64,000 nucleotides of DNA from assembly GCA_026686845.1 (NCBI GenBank), contig JAIVEN010000011.1, positions 24,042,501 through 24,106,500 of the forward strand, in the 5' to 3' direction. The position numbers and the translations under genes were made by a program. The notes under the pieces are model-generated. The model was not told the origin of the DNA, made no database searches, and saw only the letters and a list, made by a program, of their open reading frames with translations. Of this stretch, positions 13,050 through 22,732 are shown one piece after another. The stretch's first letter is position 1; the number at the start of each line of letters is the position of its first letter. Source of the stretch: Adenanthera pavonina. Its lineage: Eukaryota > Streptophyta > Magnoliopsida > Fabales > Fabaceae.

Positions 13050-16048
13050 TGTAACACCTCTATTTAGGATCATTTCTCATGTATTAGGCATCATTAGAGA
13101 CTAATTATACTTAATTAGAAGCTTGAATCACATAAATGTTGTAATAAAATTTTTCATATTTCAGGTACTCCCTCCGGTCCTATATATAGGACCTTTTGCC
13201 TTGGTTCTAAATATAAGATCCTTTACAATGTACGAGGTGGTATTTATTATGCATTTCCAAAAAAATGCCCCTATTTAATGCATTCAAAGAGAAAAAGAGG
13301 AAAATTAAATAAGGATAGTTTTGGAAAAATGTTAAAATTTTCGGAGAAATCGAGGTAGTTAATTAGTTTTAACTCCCTTTCTTAATTCGCGTGATTCGGT
13401 TAAAATGGTCTTATATATAGGACCAGAGGGAGTACTATTCATTTAATCAAATTTCTTTTTCCTGATTGAATTTCAGAAAATCATAACTAATTCAATAAAA
13501 GTCATATGAAAGTGATTCAAGTCTCTATGTATAGTTTAAAATAATATTTATATGGAAAAAATATCAATTAGAGCAATTATTTGGCCAATTTGCACTGTAA
13601 ATTTCGTAAATTTCTACTATTCATATGGTCAATTTCAGAAATTCCAGTTTTTAGGCTAATTCGAAAATTCAGTATAAATCTTATACTCATCCAAATTGAG
13701 TGATCTTTGGACCATATGAAAGCTCTTTCTGTCTAATTTTTAAGAATATAGCATTCATACTTTATATATTAGGAAGCTCATATTGTAGCATGATCATTCA
13801 GTAGTAGTCAGAATGACCATTTGTATCCTAATACTTAAAATACAAAAATTGTAAGATATTCAGATGACCATATTTCATCTTCATATCATGTCATACATTA
13901 GCTAGGATTTAAAGGAACACAAAAACTTGAAGAAACATATTTAACCTCATCTTTACAAATTTACATAAGAGGTCAAAACACATGGCCAATATAATCATCA
14001 TCAAATTAAATACCAAATTCTTTCTCCTTTCCCTTTTCTTCCTTGGAGGTCTTACCATTATTGCTACCTAATCATGGTTAATATGTGGGAGGATGAGATT
14101 CAAAGAATCTCAGTAGATAAATCCCATACATGCCATCATATCATCACATTTTTCATAAAAACATCACATAAATCTTAATTCATCACATAGGCACATTTGA
14201 ACATATAAATTTTATAAAAATTTCGGCAAAGTTTCATTCTATAAAATGGATATCTCGGGGCTCTAAACCCCTCATACAACATAGAAATATCACAAACCAA
14301 CATTTTATATATGTGTCATGATGTCAAATATCAAAGAAACAATAATGACAATGTGATGTTAGTAAAGAGAATTATCTACCTTATAGTACTTCCTTACTTC
14401 CCACACTTTGTCCAACACTTCTTGTACCTTCCAACACTTCTCAAAGCTTTCTTAGACTTCCTCAAACCTAAATATATCATCAAACAATTACTCAAGCTAA
14501 TGGTTCCATGACTTTCTTCAAAAAGTATTCATGAACCCTAATTCTTCAAAAATTCACCAAAAATTCATTCCTAGCTCAAAAATGATGAATTATACCTCTA
14601 TTCCATGCAATTTTTCATAAGGAATCCAAATATGGCCTCAAAATTACCAAATTTCATTTTTTGGTATGGTTACTGTTTATTCCGAATTAAGCTTCATAAA
14701 CCTAAAAATTTCACTTTCTTAATCTTAAGCTTTTTCATGAAATCATCACTTGTTCCAAGGTTTTGAATCATGGGGAACCTATTTTTGAGGTCCAATTTAT
14801 GAAATTCTAACTCTAAGTATGAGTAGTATCTCATAAAAAATTAGGGAAATTTAAGAAAAATTACTATACTTTGTTATGCAATAAACTACTTGCATATTCA
14901 AACTTTCAATGAACATTCTATCATTTCCCCTATGATTTATGGTTGGAAAACTCCATTTCCTTGCTTAATCATGCCATGGATGAAACCCTAAGGGAGTGGG
15001 GAAGGAAAACCAAACCATAAACCATTCTCTAAAGACCATGAACTACAAGCTTGAAGTAGTACAATATAACTTACCAACTTGAACTCTTGAATTTTGCCTT
15101 GAACTTCCTCTTCTCCTTCCTCTCTTTCTCTCTTCCTTTCTTTGCATTTTTTCCTCTGTTGTTGGTTGCTGCTTGCTTGTGAAAATGTAGAGGAAAGAGG
15201 GTAATTAGATGACTTAATTAGTGGTTAATGATGTGGCTAATCATGGTTAATTAGCTTAATCAACTAAAGTTACTTTTTGACAAAAAATCAACTACTTCTT
15301 GAGGAAGTTTTCCAAAAAAAATTTGCTGCCTATGCTGACCCAATTTCACGTCCAATGAGAGATCTTTGAGTGTCCAGTCTACTCAATTTTTTCTGGTTCA
15401 GATATATCTTGAACTAGATAACTTTTAACTGTACCGATAAAACTGCTTTTTATAGTAATTTAGCATTTTTGGGGTATAGGACTGTTCTAATTTTATTTTT
15501 ATATTTCTATAATTATCCCGTGCCGAATGATATCTATATATGGTCCATATCCTGTCCTAATTATCTTTTAACCATTGGTAGGGCTCACATTTTACTTTAT
15601 CAGTTTACTGTTATTTTTGGACACTCGACACTGATTATTTTCTTATTCTTGAACATTAACTCTCAATGCCATATACTATTAGACTTCTCTCATTGAGGGT
15701 TTCGTTTTGACAGTAATTTTACATATTTACAAAATTACCCCTAACCCGAGCTTAAATTATAATTTTTGAAACTTTCAGGTCATTAGCTGTAATTTTCCCT
15801 AAAGGCTTTCTAACTTCTTTCTCAATGTGGATTTTATATATTTTGGGACGTGGATGTCATTTTTGAATTTCTTTGAGGTAAAAATATAATTTTTTATTTT
15901 TCCATCCAACCGGGAAAAATGACCTATTTACCTTTTTTCATGCAAAATGGTGTCTGTTCGTCTTCGTGAATTTCTTGTATATTTCATGTTATCATTTATT
16001 TCTTCCTCTTTTATTACTTTATATCTAGTAAAATTTTAGGATATTACA
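13050..16048. mobile_element. solo LTR, Ty3/gypsy (chromovirus-type ends)
   Basis: Starts TGTAACACCTCTATTTAGG and ends AAATTTTAGGATATTACA, the TGTAACACC...TTACA end pattern common in long plant gypsy LTRs such as the Tekay/Del type. The flanking 5-mers are GAAAT (13045-13049) and GAAAC (16049-16053), a target duplication with one C/T difference. No gag, pol, primer-binding site or polypurine tract is present, so it is read as a ~3 kb solo LTR. A MITE sits inside it at 13168-13432. Orientation is uncertain; the gene-like text around 14970-15180 reads better on the minus strand. Confidence 0.6.
13168..13432. mobile_element. Stowaway-like MITE (family S2), well preserved
   Basis: The left end CTCCCTCCGGTCCTATATAT is mirrored by the right end, which carries ATATATAGGACC and GAGGGAG. 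TA target dinucleotides lie at 13166-13167 and 13433-13434. It is 265 bp, non-coding, with a short internal palindrome next to each end. It lies inside the solo LTR, so it inserted after that LTR. The CTCCCTCC start is the usual plant mariner/Stowaway terminus. Confidence 0.8.
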
Positions 16049-16184
16049 GAAACTACTATGTAAGGAATGAAAATTTGTGCAATGTTGAAAGAAGGTTCAC
16101 ACATGAGACTCTTGGAGAAAAGTTTCTATGAAAAATTGAAAAAAAAAAAGATGACTAAGAGTGTGTGAACCAACATGGTGGCAT

Positions 16185-17330
16185 CATAGTTATTGATATC
16201 TATTTGTATTGATCAACGTATTTGGAAACAACTAGAAAATAAGGGTGCACATGCAAATGTGTCTCATAAAATGATAAGAAATTGTGGTCGCAAGAGAATT
16301 GGACTTGATTTTTGCTTGAGTTTGTGAGATTCCTTTGCATCAAAGGACAACTATTAGCCCTTTAGCATGTGCATTGAACATGGGCAGAACTTTTTTCAAG
16401 CATTTGAAGTCGAGTCATATAAAGGCATTCAAATGCTATCAAGCCTTTTTTAAAGGAAGAGAACAAAAGAGCTAGATTGCAATTTTGCATATCAATGCTT
16501 GATAGTGCTAGTATACCACATGATCCAATTTTCTTGGCCATGCATAATATTATTCATATTGATGATAAGTGGTTCTCTATGACCAAAAAGTTTAAGAATT
16601 ACTATTTGCTACACGATAAAGAAGATTCAATATTCACTTATAAAAGCAAAAATTTATTGGAAGAATTTTTAGTTGCTATAGCTTGTCCAAGGTTTGATGA
16701 ACAAGGGAATGAACTCTTCTCTAGGAAAAAAATAGGTGTATTTCCTTTTATCACACAAGAGCCAACTAGAAGAATCAGTGTTAATGGAGTTGAAGGCACA
16801 CTAGAGATTAAACCAATAACTTCAATTAAAAAAGAAGTTGTAATGAGATACTTGATAAAGTCTTACTTGCCATCAAGTCAAATGGCCAAGAGAGTAAATT
16901 GGCTATTCAATATTTTTTTAACAAGACAACACAAGAACACACATTGATTGTGACAATGATAAATTTGTTGGGTAGCTTCACAAAGTGGATTTGATATTCA
17001 TTTGATGTGTCAAACTCTCCAGATTTAAATGTTTTAGATCTTGGGTTGTTTTAATCCTTATAATATAAGGAGTCACCTAAATCTATTGATGATCTTGTGA
17101 ATGTGGTTGAGAAGTCATTTGAAACATTTTCAATGGTGAAACCAAATTGTATATTTTTAACTTTGCGATTATGTATTATTGAAATCATGAGAGAAAGAGG
17201 TTCCCACAACTACAAGATTTCACATTTGAAGAAAGCAATGTTAGAAAGTAAAGCAGAGCTACCTATGCAATTGAAATGTAACCCTGCATTGGTGTAAGAA
17301 GTTCTTCATTATTTAGATAATTAAGTGTTA
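16185..17330 (+). pseudogene. mariner-like transposase remnant (plant MLE)
   Basis: Scattered frames across this stretch match the order of a plant mariner-like transposase. NCGRKRIGLD lies near 16280, then a degraded helix-turn-helix stretch follows in other frames. NIIHIDDKWFSMTKK (16547 on) carries the first catalytic Asp, followed by KIGVFPF, GTLEIKPITSIK and a decayed second-Asp region where QQDN-type residues are replaced by TRQHKNTH. NSPDLNVLDLG (near 17015) carries the third catalytic region. The C-terminus is KSFETFSMVK through LPMQLKCNP. Plant MLE transposases use a DD39D triad and mobilise TA-flanked elements such as Stowaway. This copy has frameshifts, stops and a lost catalytic residue, so it is inactive. 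I could not place its terminal repeats. Confidence 0.8.
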
Positions 17331-18114
17331 ATTTTACTATTTGTTGTCCCATTACTTTCTTTTTCATGTCCACTATGATCATTGTGTTATTTTTTTTATA
17401 CCTAGATGCCTATTAGTATATCACCTTGAAAAACTATGATAAAATGTATACATATAATTCTAAAGAATGCAAAGAATATAAAACCATGATAAAAAATTAT
17501 AAAACTATTCAATATAATTCCTATATGCATATATTTTACAAAAAGTAGCTTAATCGATATATATATCATTTGTAAGATCATCCACTTCAATTTTTTTTTT
17601 CAAAGTAGATAAGACAAAAAAAGGACATATCATTTGTGAATAGTTATCAATATATATATATATAATTTGTAATAAAATTTTCGGAGATAAATTTTTTTAA
17701 TGTTCTTTACCACATCTTTGATTTCTTTGTCTTCTGAAGCTTCATCATCTTCACTAGGAAATTCATTCAAATCAAAACCATGCATGTTATGTACTGCTAC
17801 TAGGATTATAGTGAAGGGGTTGTCCTTCATAGTAGGAACATTGGATTTATATTGTTAGTATAATTATATTTTAGGTATTAGTTCATATTGGACTATTTCT
17901 TAGAAAATAATTGTATATTTTATTTGCTAGAACAAAATAATTGCATATTAGGTATTAATTTATCTTAGATTTTTCCGAGAAAATAAGTGTATCTTACTAT
18001 ATATCAATGAGATTTCTGGTACTAAATTAATCCTTTTCATATTAGATTTTAAACATTTTTTGATTATATATTTTCAACATTCTCACAAAACTAGTTTGTC
18101 AAAATGCTTAATTT
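17331..18114. other. unassigned AT-rich DNA
   Basis: No recognised gene. A minus-strand frame at 17630-17830 has an acidic FDLNEFPSEDDEASEDKE patch but no domain I can name. It could be debris of a transposon protein. Part of this stretch may belong to the CACTA element that ends at 18497. Confidence 0.35.
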
Positions 18115-18497
18115 TTTTTCTTTTTTTATCTCTCATGGAATTTCTCATGGATATTTCCATGAGACATTTCTCACAAAACAAAATTCATGAGAAGTTCTCA
18201 TAGAAATGGGTTCGTGAGAAAGTTTTTAGGAGAAAAGTTCTATGAGAAATTTCGCATGGAAAATCTTTTGTGAGAATGTTCTCACATACTAATACGTTTC
18301 CATGAGAATTATGCATAAACCTTGTGAGAAATTTTCTCAAGGCTAAATTAAATTCTATGAGAAACATGATTTTCCATAGTTGATTTTCTCACACTTTAGT
18401 TTTTTTTTATATTTCATGAGAAAGCATTTTCTCATAGATTTTTGCCCCTTTTTCTCATAGATTTTGGCTATGAGAAAATGGTCTTTTTGGTATAGTG
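18115..18497. mobile_element. right terminus of a CACTA (En/Spm-like) transposon with subterminal repeats
   Basis: The right edge ends TTTTTGGTATAGTG; reverse-complemented it begins CACTATACCAAAAAG, the CACTA signature. Immediately inside lie about 20 copies, in both orientations, of a TTTCTCATG / CATGAGAAA / CTATGAGAAA motif. Such a dense array of short subterminal repeats on both strands is typical of CACTA ends, where the transposase binds. ATG at 18498-18500 would be the 3-bp target copy. I could not find the partner CACTA end in the window, so the element is probably truncated or its left end lost. The left boundary given is where the motif array starts. Confidence 0.6.
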
Positions 18498-18966
18498 ATG
18501 ATCTACAAGAACATCTAAAATATATATCTATTGGTGATCTCTTCTATGACAAAAGGTGTGGAATCTATGGAGTCTTCATCAACTTCCTGTGCATCCATGG
18601 AATATTCAAGTCTCTCCAAATCCATAGTACCTTCTTTTTCTTTTTCCCTAATTATACAGACTCTTGAGGTCTCTCTATCTCCATAAAATCTTCAATGTTC
18701 TCTATTCTTGAAAGTTTGCAACTGCTTGTGTTTGAAACAAAAAGAAAAAAAAATTGTTGTGACAGATGGTATGAAGATATTTAATAAGGAATTAGTAGTG
18801 AGGTACTCCCTCCATAAAATCTATGTTTTCCATTCTTGAAAATATGAAAGGCACTTTTTCCACTAGTATTAGTGAGGCACGTTTATTTAATTCTCAATTG
18901 TCAACTAGCAAAACAAGGAAAAATTTTTAATTCACTATTGGAAATTTAAAACATCATTCATATTGG
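18498..18966. other. unassigned intergenic DNA
   Basis: No gene is supported. A CTCCCTCC preceded by TA near 18805 looks like a single Stowaway/mariner-type terminus, but I found no matching inverted end nearby. Confidence 0.35.
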
Positions 18967-19071
18967 TGTTAGTTTGGCTTGACACCCAGGAGAGGTGAAT
19001 TGGGTGTTACAAATTTTTTATCTTTATGAAGAATTACCCAAAATCATAATGAGAAGCACAAAAATAAGGAT
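18967..19071 (-). repeat. truncated Sirevirus-type LTR end
   Basis: Starts TGTTAGTTTGGC and carries GAGAGGTGAATTGGG, the (minus-strand) terminal signature seen in the other Sirevirus-type LTRs of the window. It is cut after about 105 bases by the gypsy-type LTR start at 19072. Confidence 0.45.
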
Positions 19072-19207
19072 TGTAACATCCTAAAACTCTTAGACCAAAC
19101 TGGATGCAAACATGCAAAGACATAACAAAAGGAGACTCAACAATAGGGTAGCGTCGTGATGTGACATGTTTCTGGACAAAAAGAATGAAGACCGAATAAC
19201 ATGGTTC
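19072..19207. repeat. gypsy-type LTR, left part (split by element 1)
   Basis: Starts TGTAACATCCTAAAACTC, a typical start of plant chromovirus-type LTRs, and is interrupted at 19208 by element 1. The sequence resumes at 31046, on the far side of the 5-bp duplication GGTTC. Confidence 0.45.
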
Positions 19208-19440
19208 TGTTGAATCAAGAAGTTTTGATGATTCCAAATCAACCTTCAAGAGCTTGGAATAAAGATATCAAAGGTGCTCAAATGAATTCAAGTGAAGAAA
19301 TTCTGGACAAATCTGTGCAAGAATAGATGTAGGATGTTTAGTTATGTTTTAATTTGAGTAAAAGACTTTGATTTGGTGAAAAGATGTTTTAAAACCTTGA
19401 TTCTATGTTAAATCATAGAATATTTTAAAAATACCTACCA

Positions 19441-20225
19441 ACAGACGAAGTTTGAAAGGTTAATACCAATCTGTCATAGTGAAAGTTCGAACTTTGGCTT
19501 TGAAAATTCGAATTTCGTACTAAAACTGAACAAGTCCGAAGAGATGCCTCTCTGACAAATGAATTTTGACTTGATGAAAATCGAATTTTAACAAGTATCT
19601 GAAAGGAGCTTCAAGAAACAGATGAACTTGAAACAGACGAACTTTGGGTTTTGAAAATTCAAATTTCAGACAAAACAAAACTTATGAAAACTAAAGAAAT
19701 TCGTCTGAAATTATGTCAAAGTTCATTTGAAACCAAGTTTAGATTGAATTTTAAAATTGCTCACTGACAGACGAACTTTGAACATGAAAATTCGAATTTC
19801 AGAAACTGAGCTTGTGAGTCTGTTAAAGTGATATGTTGACATACGAATGACAGTATTTATAAATTCAAATTTTGAAGTTAGTCTGAAAAGAGGTCTCTCT
19901 GACAGACAAACTTTGACAATTTGAAAATTCAAATTTTGAACTATATAAACTACTGAGCCTTGTAAACCAGCTATGGATAGATGAATTTTGGGGTTCCAAA
20001 ATTCAAATTTTGAAGGCACTGTAGCAAATTGAAAATACTGTTCACACTTAACAGAAAAACTTTCCACTTGAAAATTCGTATGTCACAACATAGAAACATT
20101 TTCAAAATATCAGAATTCGAATTTCACTTCATGATAGATGAATTTCGGGCTTTCAATGTTGAAGCTGTTAACCTTCAGTTTTTGTGAAATTCATCTGTTG
20201 ACCAACCAAAATTCGAATTTCAGTA
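19441..20225 (+). repeat. U3 array of AAATTCGAATTT / ACAGACGAACTTTG units
   Basis: About ten imperfect units of roughly 60-110 bp occur. Each has an ACAGACGAA(C/T)TTTG-like box, then 10-20 bases, then an AAAATTCGAATTT palindrome. Variants TTCAAA and TTTGAA are common and fit CpG decay. The array lies directly upstream of the promoter block. The same array recurs in every family-1 LTR here, including the minus-strand copies. Confidence 0.8.
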
Positions 20226-20233
20226 TGTCAGAA

Positions 20234-20345
20234 GCATTAAATGCGGTTGGTTAACGGATAGTTTCTCAGAGTAACCGTTGGATAACTTCTCCAACGGATA
20301 GATTTTGTCTCTAACGGATATTTGAGACCTAAATCTATAAATATA
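20234..20345 (+). promoter_or_regulatory. LTR promoter block: GCATTAAATGC box, AACGG/MSA boxes, TATA
   Basis: In order: GCATTAAATGCGGTTG (20234-20249, containing the palindrome GCATTAAATGC); AACGG at 20253; TAACCGTTGGA at 20272-20282, whose complement TCCAACGGTTA is a perfect match to the plant MSA consensus YCYAACGGYYA; CCAACGGATA at 20291; CTAACGGATA at 20311; and TATAAATATA at 20336-20345. MSA sites bind MYB3R factors in G2/M. Function here is inferred, not shown. Confidence 0.55.
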
Positions 20346-20941
20346 ACATCATTTGAAGTTGTGGGTAACAAATTTTACATTGTATAAATTGAAACTCTGC
20401 CAAATCAATTACTCAAAGTCTGTTACTCTTTCACTTCAATATTTTGTACTCTAACTTTCATATTCACTCTATTTAAGAGAGTTTAATCTTTGTAAACAAT
20501 CTTTTCTTCATTTGGAAGATAGATTTTCTTGTGAGGGGATATCACAAGGGATTAGGGAGCACTTTGTAAGAGTGCACAGAGAGATAGAGTGAGCTCTAGA
20601 AACAGAGCAATATCTTTGTACTGAGGCATTTGCAAGAAGCCCACGGAATTTTTGCAGTATAGTGAAAAATCTCAAGTGGTGACTTGGGGACTGGACGTAG
20701 GTCAAGTGGAGAGACCGAACCAGGATAAATTTCTGAGTCTTCTTCTCTTTACTGTCATCTTTACAGTTATTTGGTTATACTCTGTTTTACCATCATATAT
20801 TGCTTTCTTCACCTTCTTGATATTTTGCAGAAAATTTTTAATATTCCCAATTCACCCCCCCTCTTGGGAAGCCAGCTAATCTAACAAGTGGTTTCAGAGC
20901 CCGATTTCCCAATCAAAGGATCTCACAGTCCAGGAATTACA

Positions 20942-22732
20942 ATGGTTGGCTTTAGAGAAAGTAGATTACCAGAAGGCAATAACACAAATAGACCACCTGG
21001 CTTCAGTGGAGAACACTATGGGTACTGGAAGATGATGATGCAAATCTATCTCTAGTCAATTGATCTGGACATCTGGTCAGTCATTCAGAAAGGAGATTTT
21101 ATCCCAATGGCTTTGGAAGATGATGAAAAATACAGAGAGAAGCCAGAAGCTGAATGGAATGAGGAAGATAGAAGAAGAGTCTTGCTGAACTTCAAAGTAA
21201 AATACTGTTTGGTCAGTGCTTTGAATCAAGATGAATTCTACAGAGTCTCCCAATGCTCTACTGCCAAGGAAATGTGGGACACCCTACAAATTGCTCATGA
21301 AGGAACAACTGGAGTCAGGGAAAATAAACTAAATACATGTATAGGAGAATATGAAAGCTTCAGAATGGCTGAAGGAGAGAATGTAAAAGAGCTACAGAAA
21401 AGATTCACCCTCATTGTGAATCAACTAAAGAGCCTGGGAAAGAAGTCCACTCAAACAGAGAAAGTCAGAAAGATCCTCAGAGCTCTCCCTCTGGAATGGC
21501 AACCCAAAGTAACAGCAATAGAGGAAGCCAGAGGAGAATCAATGGCCTCTGTCACAGCTCTCTTTGGCAGCCTTGAGGAGTATGAAGGAGAAATGAAAGC
21601 TCTCAAGGAAGCTGGACAAGACAGAAAGAAGAAAGGCCTTGCTCTAAAAGTTGCTGAAGAAAAGTAAGAAGAATCTGACGATGGAGAGAACCTTGATGAA
21701 GAAACTCTAGCTATGATGGTCAGAAAATTTGCAAGATTCTACAGCAAAAGAAGAAACAAGAAAATCTTCAAGAAATGAGCAGTTGGAGATAGCAAGAGGG
21801 AAACAAAAGAACCTATCACTTGCTATGAATGCAAAAAGTAGGGACATATCAAATGAGATTGTCCACAATTTCTCAAGAAGCAAGAAAAAGAAAAGAAAGC
21901 TGCAGATAAAGGCAAGAAGAAAAGAGCTTACATCTCATCAATATGGGGTAACAGCTCAAATGAAGAAGAAGATGAAGTTGCCAACATCTGTCTCATGGCA
22001 CTTGCCTCTAAAGAAGCTGAAATCCCATGCAGCAGTGATCAAGAAGATGAGGTATATGAATCTGAACCTTCCTATTCTGAATTATTGGATGTATTTCATG
22101 AGCTGCATGATGAGTTTGTTAAGGTTGCTAAAGAATTAAAGCAAGCTAAGAAAAAGATTAACAAACTAGAATTTCAATGCAACACTTCTGAAATTGCTTC
22201 TCTACCCATTACTGAACCTGTTTGCTGTAAATCATGCATTGAACTAAAGCAAACCAATGAATATCTAGTGAAAAGCATGTCTAGGCATACTAGAGGTAAA
22301 GATATGTTGTTTGCTTTAATGGGAAGTCAAAAGATATCACAGGGAAAAGCTGGACTTGGCTATGATCCTTGTACTGTAAAAGAAAAGATTAGGAAGAAAA
22401 ATCAGAATGTATACATGAGACATTTTGTGCATGCTGATGGAAATAGAAAGAAAGATCATATGTCACATCACATTGAATCATATAATCAACCAAGGCATGC
22501 AAAACAAAAATAATATCTGTATTATTTTCTTCCTGCCTCTCAATCGAGCAGTCCCTTTACCACCTGTTACTTCTGTAACAAAAAAGGGCATATTTTTGGT
22601 TCATGTGCCTTAAAGAAAAATGGACTTGATAGGAAGGCTAAATGGGTTCCAGTAGGTACATCTGTGTCTAGGAAAAAGACTACTGACAGAAAAGGACCCA
22701 AGCAGATTTGGGTACCTAAGAAGAAAACTTGA
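20942..22732 (+). pseudogene. gag: gag of element 1 (UBN2-type Gag with two zinc knuckles), broken
   Basis: A single frame of 597 codons from the ATG at 20942 to TGA at 22730-22732. It is interrupted by about six in-frame stops, for example TAG at 21053-21055, TAA at 21665-21667 and TAA at 22511-22513. It encodes the copia Gag (DUF4219/UBN2 type): EGNNTNRPPGFSGEHYGYW near the start, CLVSALNQDEFYRVSQC and MWDTLQIAHEG in the middle, then a Lys-rich region, a first zinc knuckle of the type CX2CX4HX4C (damaged by stops inside the knuckle), acidic stretches, and a second knuckle CYFCNKKGHIFGSC near the end. Gag forms the virus-like particle and packages RNA. pol follows in the -1 frame with a small overlap. 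Confidence 0.88.

Larger units (their letters stand above)
19208..20886 (+). repeat. 5' LTR of element 1
   Basis: Begins TGTTGAATCAAG and ends AATCTAACA. It is 1679 bp and matches 29377-31040 with scattered, largely C/T and G/A differences. It holds the motif array of 19441-20225 and the promoter block at 20234-20345. The 3' part carries the conserved CCCAATTCACC...CTCTTGGGAAG end found in every Sirevirus-type LTR of this window. Confidence 0.93.

Noticed and set aside
12816..13067. 83-codon open frame as a gene
   Set aside because: AT-rich, hydrophobic by composition, no domain, and it runs into the LTR start at 13050.
18115..18497. CRISPR array
   Set aside because: The repeats are short, occur in both orientations with irregular spacing, lie in a plant nuclear context and end at a CACTA terminus.
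18806..18830. Full Stowaway element starting at CTCCCTCC near 18806
   Set aside because: Only one end is visible; no inverted partner with a TA duplication was found within a few hundred bases.
19723..20067. 114-codon minus frame (and its twin at 29877-30221) as a conserved protein
   Set aside because: Both lie in the two LTRs of element 1 and translate the repeated U3 motifs. Their similarity is due to LTR identity, not to protein selection.
20652..20879. 75-codon frame in the LTR (also at 30806) as a small protein gene
   Set aside because: It lies in the U5 end of both LTRs of element 1 and ends in the conserved LTR terminus. Its presence twice reflects LTR duplication.
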